From assembly GCF_044904665.1 (NCBI RefSeq), contig NZ_JADIKM010000002.1, forward strand, positions 372,001-436,000: DNA of 64,000 nucleotides. Reading direction: 5' to 3'. The stretch comes from Dyella_A ginsengisoli. GTDB lineage: Bacteria; Pseudomonadota; Gammaproteobacteria; Xanthomonadales; Rhodanobacteraceae. Both the position numbers and the translations under genes were made by a program. The notes under the pieces were generated by a model. The model had not been told where the DNA came from. It was given only the letters and a program-made list of their open reading frames with translations, and searched no databases. This document shows, piece by piece, positions 34,785 to 41,678 of this stretch. Numbering within the stretch: position 1 is the first letter of the stretch; each line of letters opens with the position of its first letter.

Positions 34785-36092
34785 TCAGTTCGACTTGAGC
34801 TGCCACGCCGGCTGCACCTGGGCGGCGCGCCACGTGGGATAGAAGGCGGCCAGCACGGTGGCCGCGATCGCCACCAGCACGGTCAGCGCCACCAGCGACA
34901 GGTCCACGGTGGCCAGCCGGGCAATCTGCTTGTCGAACACCAGGCCCACGCCGAAAACGCCCAGCGCCGTGAGCAGCAGGCCGAGCAGCCCCCCGGCCAG
35001 GCCCACCGCGCCGGCCTCGATCAGGAACTGCGCGTACACCGTGCCGCGCGAGGCACCCAGCGCGCGGCGCACGCCGATCTCCGGTGCGCGGCGCATGAAT
35101 TTGGCCAGCAGCAGGCCCACCGTGTTGACCAGGCAGATCAGCAGGAAGCCCAGCGACACCAGCAGCGAGATCTTGCTTTCCGGCGGCACCACGTGCTGGA
35201 AGTCCAGCCACTCGGTGACGTTGCGCAGCTTCACGTTGGGTGCCCAGCTGAAGCGGCCGGCACGCTGCTGCTCGGCGGCATAGCCGTTGAGAAAGCTGCG
35301 GTAGGTATCCACGTCGGCGGCGGTGGGCAGCTCGGCCCAGTAGGCGATCCAGATGCACTCCGAGCGCAGCCAGCCGTCCCAGCCGTTGCCCGCCGGCGCG
35401 TTGCAGTTGTTGTTGCCGGCCGTGCCGATCTGCAGATCCACCGCGCGGGTGAACGGCATGAACAGGTCGACCGGATCGCCGAAGCCCTGGGTATTGACCG
35501 GATCGAAGAACAGCGGCTGCGGATTCCAGCTGTCCATCACGCCGGTGACGCGATAGTTGTGTCCATCAAGGTTGACCTCGCGCCCGATGCTGTTGATACC
35601 GCCGAACAGCTTGTCGTTGAGCGCCTTGCTGATGACCACCACGGCGCCGCGCGCCTCGTCCTGGTTGTGACTCCAGCCGCTGCCGTAGAGGAACGGGATG
35701 TCGAACATCGCGAACACGTCGCCATACGCCGCATAGGCGTTGGCATTGAACGGCAGCTTGCTGGCATCGGCCGGAATCACCGACGGCGCTACCGGATACA
35801 GCGCGGTTTCGCGCAGCGCCTTGTGGGCGCGCGAGAGGTTGTTGGCGTCGGTGTAGCTGAGCGCATTCGGCGGTTCGCCCTTGTCCAGGTCCGACGGCTT
35901 CCAGTTGGCGATCTGCACCGCGAACAGCTGCGAGGATTTCTGCGGAATCGGGTTGTTGGAGGTGGCGCGGAACACTGCGTAGGTCGTCATCGATGCGGCC
36001 ACGCCAAAGCCGATGGCCATGATCATCAGCGCCGTGAGCATCGGGTTGCGACGCAGGCTGCGCAGGCCGAGCTGGAAGTAGTAGGCAAACAT
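34785..36092 (-). CDS. MacB/FtsX-type ABC permease, A subunit of pair 1
   Basis: A 435-residue A-type permease (MFAYYFQLGLRSLRRNPML), the first permease downstream of the ATPase gene. TM1 about 19-43; periplasmic domain with C230 and C246 (the second followed by IW); C-terminal FtsX domain with EIGVRRALGASRGTVYAQFL; ends AWQLKSN. A 273-base gap with palindromic repeats separates it from the ATPase gene, which could lower permease output relative to ATPase and adaptor or protect the upstream mRNA. Confidence 0.9.
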   Translation of the reverse strand: MFAYYFQLGLRSLRRNPMLTALMIMAIGFGVAASMTTYAVFRATSNNPIPQKSSQLFAVQIANWKPSDLDKGEPPNALSYTDANNLSRAHKALRETALYPVAPSVIPADASKLPFNANAYAAYGDVFAMFDIPFLYGSGWSHNQDEARGAVVVISKALNDKLFGGINSIGREVNLDGHNYRVTGVMDSWNPQPLFFDPVNTQGFGDPVDLFMPFTRAVDLQIGTAGNNNCNAPAGNGWDGWLRSECIWIAYWAELPTAADVDTYRSFLNGYAAEQQRAGRFSWAPNVKLRNVTEWLDFQHVVPPESKISLLVSLGFLLICLVNTVGLLLAKFMRRAPEIGVRRALGASRGTVYAQFLIEAGAVGLAGGLLGLLLTALGVFGVGLVFDKQIARLATVDLSLVALTVLVAIAATVLAAFYPTWRAAQVQPAWQLKSN

Positions 36093-36133
36093 GGTGCGAA
36101 TCCCGAGTTGGATGGCGACGGCGTGATGCGGCG

Positions 36134-36356
36134 CCCTCTCCCCACGTGTGCCCGGGGAAGAGAGCCTTGAAGCGTCGGTATCGCGGGGTGGTTGTGCCCA
36201 CCGCGCGCCGCTTTGGCTCCCTCTCTGCTGACGGCTTTCCCGTCATCGGAGAGGGCTGGGGTGAGGGGCGCTTTGCCCGGCTTCCACGGCCTGGGACCAA
36301 GAGCAGAGCGCCCCCCTCACCCCACCCTCGCCCCCGGCTGCGCCGGGGGAGAGGGC
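36134..36356. repeat. Palindromic repeat cluster between permease A1 and ATPase genes
   Basis: Three imperfect hairpins with CCCTCTCC/GGGGAGAGGG arms lie in the gap: one starting at about 36134, one around 36219-36256 with GGGGTGAGGG after it, and one at about 36312-36356 with CCCCTCACCCC before it. It is the same family as the cluster at 18138-18367, so copies bracket the permease array. No gene is present in this 273-base gap. Confidence 0.78.
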
Positions 36357-36365
36357 TTTCAGGCG

Positions 36366-37079
36366 TCAGGCGTCGATGGCGCGGGCGGCGTGCGCATGGA
36401 AGCGCGGGTCTTCCGCCAGGTCGACCACCTGGCCATCGATGATGTGCACGTTGCGCTGGGCGCGTGCGGCGAGCTCTGGATCGTGCGTCACCATCACGAT
36501 GGTGGCGCCTTCGCGGTGGATCTCCTCCAGGAGCTCCATCACGCCACGGGCCATCTGGGTATCCAGGTTGCCGGTCGGTTCGTCCGCCAGCAGCAGGCGC
36601 GGCGAGCCAGCCAGCGCGCGGGCGATCGCCACGCGCTGCTGCTGGCCGCCGGAGAGTTCGGCCGGGTAGTGCTTGGCGCGCGAGGCGAGGCCCACGCGCT
36701 CCAGCGCGCCCATGATGCGTTCCTTGCGCTCGGCCGACTTCATGCCGCGGTAGCGCAGCGGCACCTCGACGTTGTCGAACACGTTGAGGTCGGGGATCAG
36801 GTTGAACGCCTGGAAGATGAAGCCGATCTTCTCGTTGCGGATCTTCGAGCGCGCGTTGTCGTCGAGCTGGCTCACCTCGATGTTGTCCAGGTGATAGGTG
36901 CCGCCGGTGAAGGTCTCCAGCAGGCCCGCGATGGTCAGGAAGGTGGTCTTGCCCGAGCCGGACGGGCCGGTGACGGCGACGAACTCGCCTTCCTTCACGT
37001 CGATGTTGAAATCGCGCAGGGCGTAGGTCTCCACCACTTCGGTGCGGTAGACCTTGGACAGGTGGGTCATCTTGAGCAT
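36366..37079 (-). CDS. ABC transporter ATPase (MacB/LolD-type)
   Basis: A 237-residue stand-alone nucleotide-binding subunit. Walker A GPSGSGKT (38-45), Q-loop Q90 (FIFQAFNLIP), ABC signature LSGGQQQR (142-149), Walker B LLLADEPTGNLD (162-172) and switch H199 (VTHDPE) are all intact. The short form with the ADEPTGNLD block belongs to the MacB/LolD/FtsE class that drives mechanotransmission transporters. It is the only ATPase gene near twelve permease genes, so it probably powers all of them. ATG 37079 (MLKMTHLSKVY) is chosen because the upstream extension is unrelated and GGAAGGAAA precedes it closely. Confidence 0.95.
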   Translation of the reverse strand: MLKMTHLSKVYRTEVVETYALRDFNIDVKEGEFVAVTGPSGSGKTTFLTIAGLLETFTGGTYHLDNIEVSQLDDNARSKIRNEKIGFIFQAFNLIPDLNVFDNVEVPLRYRGMKSAERKERIMGALERVGLASRAKHYPAELSGGQQQRVAIARALAGSPRLLLADEPTGNLDTQMARGVMELLEEIHREGATIVMVTHDPELAARAQRNVHIIDGQVVDLAEDPRFHAHAARAIDA

Positions 37080-37239
37080 GGGGTTTCCTTCCTCGGTGGT
37101 GGTGGAACGGTGTGCAAAGGGACGGGGGACGGGGAGCATCGATGTGGGGAGAGCACCGTCCGATGAGGCCGTGCAAAGGTCACGGCACCGTTGCGATGGC
37201 TGCACGTTTCAAGCGCAGGCTCCCCGTCCCTCGTGTTCT

Positions 37240-38511
37240 TCAACTGCTGATGGCGACGCGCGGCGCGCTCTTGAAGCTGTCGGTACCGGAGATCACGATC
37301 TTGTCGCCTTCCTTCAGGCCATCAAGGATCTCCACCTTGTCGATGCTGCTGGCGCCGACGCGGATCGGCGTCTTGGTGGCGATGCCGTCACGTACGACGT
37401 AGGCGTAGTTGCCGCCCGATTCGTCCACGAACGAGCCGCGCTGCACGGTGAGCACGTTGTCGCGCTTGTCCAGCAGCACGCGCACCGACAGGCGCTGGCT
37501 CTGGCGCAACTGCTTGGGCGTGGCGCCATCGAAGGCGAGCCGCGCGGCCACTTCGCCGTTGACCACTTCGGGCGAGATCGCGCTGACCTTGCCGTGCCAC
37601 GTGGTGCCGTTGCCGCTGATCTCGCCCGGCATGCCGATGCCCAGATCGCGGGCGAAGCTTTCCGGCACCTGCATTTCCACCTGCAGCGCGCTGAGGTCGA
37701 TCACGCTGAGCAGCTGGGCGTCCTTCGCCACGGTGGCGCGCTCGGCGATGAACAGCTGACCGACCTGGCCGTCCACCGGCGACTTCACGTTGAGGTCGTC
37801 GACCTGGCGCTGCAGATCCTGCACCAGCAGCACCTGGCGATCGTGGGCGAGTTTCTTGGCCTCGATGTCGAAGCTGAGGCTGTCGTTGTCCATACCGAGG
37901 TTGGCCTTGGCGTGGCGCTCGGCGATCTCGGCTTTCTGCAGGGTGTCGTTGGCGGTGTCGACGTCGCTCTTGGCCACCGCCCCCTTGGCAAACGCGGCGG
38001 TGTTGCGCTCCAGCGTGCGGCGCGCGGCCTGCGCGTCGATCTGCGCGTTGTCGAACGCCTGCTGCAGTTCGGCGCGCTTCTTCTGCGCGTCGATCTGCGC
38101 GCGCTTGTATTCGACTTCCATCGCGTCGGCGTTGGACTGCTCCTGCGCCAGCTTGTTGGTGAGCTCTGGGCTGACGATGGTAGCCAGCACCTGGCCCTGC
38201 TTCACCGTGTCGCCGGCGTGCACCTTCAACGTCACCGCGCCGCCGGAGGTGGCGTACAGCGTGGGGCTCACCGCCGCGACCACCTTGCCCTCGGCAGCGA
38301 TGTCGCGCACGAAGGGGCCGCGACCCACGGTGGCAAACGCCAGTCGCGAAGCGCTTACCGAGGCGTCGGCGGAGAACAGTCGCAGCACGCCGGGCATCGC
38401 GAACGCCAGCACGGCGATCACGCCGACGCCCGCACCGAGCAACAGCGCACGACGCTTGCGGTTGGGTTTGACCTCGACCATCCGGTCTTGGGCGGAGGTG
38501 TCACGAATCAT
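37240..38511 (-). CDS. Periplasmic adaptor (MacA/HlyD-like membrane fusion protein)
   Basis: A 423-residue inner-membrane-anchored adaptor: cytoplasmic N terminus, transmembrane segment at about 21-43 (RALLLGAGVGVIAVLAFAMP), half lipoyl domain near 75-105 (VHAGDTVKQGQVLATI), a long alpha-hairpin coiled coil (about 105-215), second lipoyl half (VKSPVDGQVGQLF), beta-barrel and a membrane-proximal domain (DGIATKTPIRVGA...GLKEGDKIVISG). It would link permease to an outer-membrane TolC-type channel, which is not encoded in the window. ATG 38511 has a GGGGA site. It is the first gene of the operon, about 35 bases after the predicted sigma-54 start site. Confidence 0.93.
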   Translation of the reverse strand: MIRDTSAQDRMVEVKPNRKRRALLLGAGVGVIAVLAFAMPGVLRLFSADASVSASRLAFATVGRGPFVRDIAAEGKVVAAVSPTLYATSGGAVTLKVHAGDTVKQGQVLATIVSPELTNKLAQEQSNADAMEVEYKRAQIDAQKKRAELQQAFDNAQIDAQAARRTLERNTAAFAKGAVAKSDVDTANDTLQKAEIAERHAKANLGMDNDSLSFDIEAKKLAHDRQVLLVQDLQRQVDDLNVKSPVDGQVGQLFIAERATVAKDAQLLSVIDLSALQVEMQVPESFARDLGIGMPGEISGNGTTWHGKVSAISPEVVNGEVAARLAFDGATPKQLRQSQRLSVRVLLDKRDNVLTVQRGSFVDESGGNYAYVVRDGIATKTPIRVGASSIDKVEILDGLKEGDKIVISGTDSFKSAPRVAISS

Positions 38512-38556
38512 TGCGGTCCCCACGGCTGCGGACAGGTGCAGCCACGAAGACACTTC

Positions 38557-38572
38557 AGCAAGCGCCGTGCCA
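38557..38572 (-). promoter_or_regulatory. Sigma-54 promoter of the exporter operon
   Basis: On the minus strand, 38572 to 38557 reads TGGCACGGCGCTTGCT. It matches the sigma-54 consensus TGGCACG-N4-TTGCW completely, with the essential GG and GC dinucleotides exactly 10 bases apart. Transcription would start near 38546, leaving a leader of about 35 bases before the adaptor ATG. Confidence 0.85.
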
Positions 38573-38633
38573 GCTATCGCAAACCGCGCCAGGGCGCGCC
38601 ATCGCTGGGTTTGTTCTGCGCGTGCCGCCGCTG

Positions 38634-38672
38634 TGGACAGTGTCCGCGGACACCGGCACGGACAGGCGGACA
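38634..38672. promoter_or_regulatory. Candidate upstream activator sites (palindrome plus GGACA repeats)
   Basis: GTGTCCGCGGACAC at 38640-38653 is a perfect 14-bp palindrome centred about 100 bases upstream of the predicted start site, the usual enhancer distance for NtrC-type activators. GGACA is repeated in direct orientation at 38635, 38648, 38660 and 38668. The response regulator at 16686-18026 is the obvious candidate to bind here. Confidence 0.6.
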
Positions 38673-38692
38673 GGGCGCGGGCGTCCGATCCG

Positions 38693-39220
38693 TTACGCGC
38701 TCAGTCGCACGCCCTCGGCCTGAGCCAGCTGCTGCGCGGTGCGCCAGCTGAGCGCGCTGGCGGCACCGGCCGCGCGCACGCACAACAGTTCACACGGCCC
38801 AAGCCGCTGCGTGACAAAGCGCAACCGCCGCGCGCGATCCACCCGCCCGGCAGGCGTCGCATCGGGCGCGGGCAGGTCGCGCGCGTCCGCCACCAGCGCG
38901 TCCCAGGCGAGGTAGTCGGTGTCCGGCAGCAGATGCAGGCGCACGCGGGCGATGCCGGCGTCATCGCAGAGGCTGATCGATTCGCGCGGGCCGTCTGGGG
39001 TGACCGCGCAGGTGTGGCACAGGCATGAGGGACGGGCGAGCGCGTGGAGATCGGGCGCGGCGGCAGGCGTGCTGCCCCAGCCATCCGCCCACAGGCACAG
39101 CACCGGGCCGAGCGAGACCAAGCCGGCGGAAAATCGTTCCGGGTCGACCGCCAGCCAACGCCGATCTGCGCCATCGGCAGGCGACCGGCGCCATCGGCGC
39201 GCCATCAGCCATCGGGTCAT
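38693..39220 (-). CDS. Possible heme-utilisation protein, HemS/ChuX-like
   Basis: A 175-residue protein downstream of hemP on the same strand. Several blocks recall one repeat of the HemS/ChuX heme-binding family: SLGPVLCLWADGWG (compare LGxVMALTRN) and ESISLCDDAGIARVRLHLL (compare SLQFFDAxGDAVHKIYL). The match is partial and no histidine is clearly the heme ligand, so the call is tentative. It has an excellent ribosome site (GGAGGT, 6 bases from ATG 39220). With the Fur box upstream of hemP, the pair is probably iron-repressed. It ends just upstream of the exporter's regulatory region. Confidence 0.5.
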   Translation of the reverse strand: MTRWLMARRWRRSPADGADRRWLAVDPERFSAGLVSLGPVLCLWADGWGSTPAAAPDLHALARPSCLCHTCAVTPDGPRESISLCDDAGIARVRLHLLPDTDYLAWDALVADARDLPAPDATPAGRVDRARRLRFVTQRLGPCELLCVRAAGAASALSWRTAQQLAQAEGVRLSA

Positions 39221-39313
39221 GCAATACCTCCGCAGGAGGCCCGGCTGATCGTCGGTGACGACGCTGGCGATAGGCCATGAACAGCGAACGGCGGCGGCGA
39301 TGCCGCGGCCGGA

Positions 39314-39517
39314 TCACTTGGTGAGAATGAGCTTGTCGTTGCGGGTAAGGCGCAGGAAGTACTCGCCGCCCTGATGGCGTATCACCAGCTCGCGCCCGCC
39401 GGCGAGCAACTCGTCACTGGAAAGCGTGCGCACCGGCAGTGACACCGGCTTGAGCGCCAGGGTACCGGCCGGCCGGGCCGTGGCATCGGCGTTCGTCATC
39501 ACCAGAGGACGATTCAT
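39314..39517 (-). CDS. hemP: Hemin uptake protein HemP
   Basis: A 67-residue protein with the HemP motif near the end: ELVIRHQGGEYFLRLTRNDK followed by LILTK, matching the family pattern RELxIxHxGxxYxLRxTRxxKLILTK. HemP is a small protein needed for expression or function of heme uptake systems. ATG 39517 is chosen over an in-frame GTG 15 bases upstream because GGAG precedes it at suitable distance. A Fur box lies 35 bases upstream, so iron repression is very likely. Confidence 0.85.
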   Translation of the reverse strand: MNRPLVMTNADATARPAGTLALKPVSLPVRTLSSDELLAGGRELVIRHQGGEYFLRLTRNDKLILTK

Positions 39518-39551
39518 GAGTGCTTTCTCCACAATGGGTTACGCATCTGAT

Positions 39552-39570
39552 GATAAGCATTCTCATTTAA
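39552..39570 (-). promoter_or_regulatory. Fur box upstream of hemP
   Basis: Read on the minus strand, TTAAATGAGAATGCTTATC matches 13 of 19 positions of the Fur consensus GATAATGATAATCATTATC, including both GAxAAT-type cores. It stands out as AT-rich in a GC-rich context and lies where the hemP promoter must be. Confidence 0.75.
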
Positions 39571-39754
39571 GAGTCAATCCACCGCGGACTCCCGGAGCGC
39601 GCCCTGACGAAGCGCCGAGACACGAAACGTCCTCGGCACAAGGATGGCTGCGCGGCGATTCAAACCCGTGGCGACTGCAGGATCGGACACCGGCATGAAA
39701 CCGGATCGCCCCAAGGACGGTGCGCGCGGATGAAATCCGTCCGCCCGCGAGGGT

Positions 39755-40555
39755 TCAGCCGCGCAGCGCCCAGCGTTCGATCACCCGGTGGATCGCATCG
39801 AGCCCGTCGAACAGCGCCGCGGGACCGGGCTGCAGGATGATCGGCGACTTGATCTCGTGCAGCTCGCCGTCGCGCACGGCGGGAATCGTGTCCCAGCCGG
39901 GCCGCGCGGCCACCTTCTCCGGCCGGAAGCGCTTGCCGCACCACGAGCCGAGGATGATGTCCGGCGCGCGCGCGATCACCGGGGCGCCGTCGGCGAGGAT
40001 GCGCTGCTTCGCCAGCGGCTCGCGTGCCAGCTCGGGGAAGATGTCGTCGCCGCCGGCGAGGTTGACCAGCTCGGCCACCCAGCGGATGCCGGTGATCAGC
40101 GGCTCGTCCCATTCCTCGAAGTACACCTTCGGCCGTCGTGGCAGCGCGGCGGCCGCGGCGCGCACGGCGGCGAGATGGGCCTCGGCGCGCTGCGCATAGG
40201 CCTCGGCCCTCTCGTGCGCGCCGACCATCGCACCGAGCCGGCGGATATAGGCGAGGATGCCCTCCACACTGCGATGGTTGGAGATCCACACCTCCACGCC
40301 GGCCTTGATCAGCTCGCGCGCGATGTCGGCCTGGATGTCGGAGAAGCCGATCGCCAGATCGGGCTCAAGCGCGAGGATCTCGCCGATCTTCGCGCTGGTG
40401 AAGGCCGATACCTTGGGCTTCTCCTTGCGCGCCCGCGGCGGTCGCACGGTGAAGCCGGAGATGCCCACGATGCGATGCTCCTCGCCCAGTGCGTAGAGCA
40501 GCTCGGTAGGTTCTTCGGTGAGGCAGACGATGCGCTGGGGAAAGGCGTCGGTCAT
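39755..40555 (-). CDS. Cobalamin-binding-type (BtuF/TroA-like) protein without signal peptide
   Basis: A 266-residue class III substrate-binding fold protein. The N-terminal lobe begins RIVCLTEEPTELLYALG and has the typical KIGEILALEPDLAIGFSDIQ block; a long helix connects to the C-terminal lobe (WDEPLITGIRWVAELVNLAGG, PDIILGSWCGKRF). Relatives bind cobalamin or iron-siderophores for ABC import. No signal peptide is visible even when the frame is extended, so it may stay in the cytoplasm; several proteobacterial cobalamin-binding homologues share this feature. No permease or ATPase partner is nearby. ATG 40555 is the best start. Confidence 0.78.
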   Translation of the reverse strand: MTDAFPQRIVCLTEEPTELLYALGEEHRIVGISGFTVRPPRARKEKPKVSAFTSAKIGEILALEPDLAIGFSDIQADIARELIKAGVEVWISNHRSVEGILAYIRRLGAMVGAHERAEAYAQRAEAHLAAVRAAAAALPRRPKVYFEEWDEPLITGIRWVAELVNLAGGDDIFPELAREPLAKQRILADGAPVIARAPDIILGSWCGKRFRPEKVAARPGWDTIPAVRDGELHEIKSPIILQPGPAALFDGLDAIHRVIERWALRG

Positions 40556-40601
40556 GGCGGGCGATCGCGGGGAATAAGGACCGCCCATGGTAACGGGGCG
40601 T

Positions 40602-41042
40602 TCAACCGCCGCCGATCACCGTCACCGTGACCTTGCGCTGGTGCGCGTCGGTGCGGTGCTCCCACAGGTACAGTCCCTGCCACGTGCCCAGCGCGAGACG
40701 CCCGGCGTGCACCGGCACAGTGAGGCTCACTCCGGTGAGAATGCTGCGCACGTGCGCCGGCATGTCATCCGGGCCTTCGGCATCGTGCCGGAACAGTGGA
40801 TCGCCATCGGGCACCGCGCGCGCGAACCAGCGCTCCAGGTCGGCACGCACGGTGGGATCGGCGTTCTCGCTGATCAGCAGCGAGCAGCTGGTGTGCGCGG
40901 TGAAAACATTCGCCAGCCCGGTCTGCACGCCGCTGGCGGCGACTGCGTTGGCCACCTCGTCGGTGATCTCGCTGAAGCCGCGCCCACGCGTGTGTACGGT
41001 GAAAGCAGCTTGCGCAACGTGGTCGGCGGAGTGGCGGCGCAT
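40602..41042 (-). CDS. YjbQ-family protein (UPF0047)
   Basis: A 146-residue member of the YjbQ family. The conserved blocks FTAHTSCSLLISENAD, EGPDDMPAHVRSILTG and LALGTWQGLYLWEHR are intact and contain the three histidines that build the metal-like site of the trimeric beta-fold. Some members complement thiamine phosphate synthase mutants, so the family is annotated as secondary thiamine-phosphate synthase; the true role is open. It follows pdxH by 16 bases on the same strand, which fits a cofactor-related pair. Confidence 0.88.
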   Translation of the reverse strand: MRRHSADHVAQAAFTVHTRGRGFSEITDEVANAVAASGVQTGLANVFTAHTSCSLLISENADPTVRADLERWFARAVPDGDPLFRHDAEGPDDMPAHVRSILTGVSLTVPVHAGRLALGTWQGLYLWEHRTDAHQRKVTVTVIGGG

Positions 41043-41058
41043 GGGCTTGATCGACGCG

Positions 41059-41646
41059 TCAGGGGTACAGCATCCGCTGCGTCCAGGTCTGGCCGTGGCG
41101 GCTCCAGCGCACGCGCTCGTGCAGGCGGAACTCGGCGCCGTACCAGAACTCGACCATGTCCGGCTCCACCACGAACCCGCCCCAGTGCGGCGGGCGCGGC
41201 ACGTCGCGGCCCTCGAACTCCTGCTCGTAGCGGGCCACGCGCTGATCGAAGGTGTCGCGGTCGGGCAGGTTCTGCGACTGCAGCGAGGCCCAGGCGCCGA
41301 TCTGGCTGCCGCGCGGGCGCGTGGTGAAATAGGCGTCCGACTCCTCGGCGACCAACTTGCGCGCCAGGCCCTCCACGCGCACCTGGATGCCGTCGCGCAC
41401 GCCCTTCCAGTGGAAGTTGAGCGCCACCTGCGGATGTGCCTCCAGCTGCTCGCCCTTGTCGCTCTGGTAATTGGTGAAGAAGCGGAATCCGCGTTCGTCC
41501 ACGCCCTTGAGCAGCACGATGCGCGAACTGATGCGGCCGGCCGCGTCGGCGGTGGCCAGGTTCATCGCCGTCGGCTCGCGGTCTCCCCCTGCCTTGGCCT
41601 CGTCGAGCAGCTGCACGAAGGTGTCCAGAATCTCGCGATTGAGCAT
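41059..41646 (-). CDS. pdxH: Pyridoxamine 5'-phosphate oxidase
   Basis: A 195-residue FMN enzyme that makes pyridoxal 5'-phosphate. Family blocks are present: MNLATADAAGRISSRIVLLK (FMN phosphate contacts), FFTNYQSDKGEQL, the Arg/Ser block FTTRPRGSQIGAWAS, and the C-terminal end WTQRMLYP, where E. coli PdxH has RLAP. Slightly shorter at the N terminus than E. coli (218), as is usual in Xanthomonadales. It is divergent from the P-loop kinase gene, whose start lies 32 bases away, so the promoters overlap. Confidence 0.95.
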   Translation of the reverse strand: MLNREILDTFVQLLDEAKAGGDREPTAMNLATADAAGRISSRIVLLKGVDERGFRFFTNYQSDKGEQLEAHPQVALNFHWKGVRDGIQVRVEGLARKLVAEESDAYFTTRPRGSQIGAWASLQSQNLPDRDTFDQRVARYEQEFEGRDVPRPPHWGGFVVEPDMVEFWYGAEFRLHERVRWSRHGQTWTQRMLYP

Positions 41647-41678
41647 AAGGTCTTGAATCGTGGCCGGTGCGCGTCATC

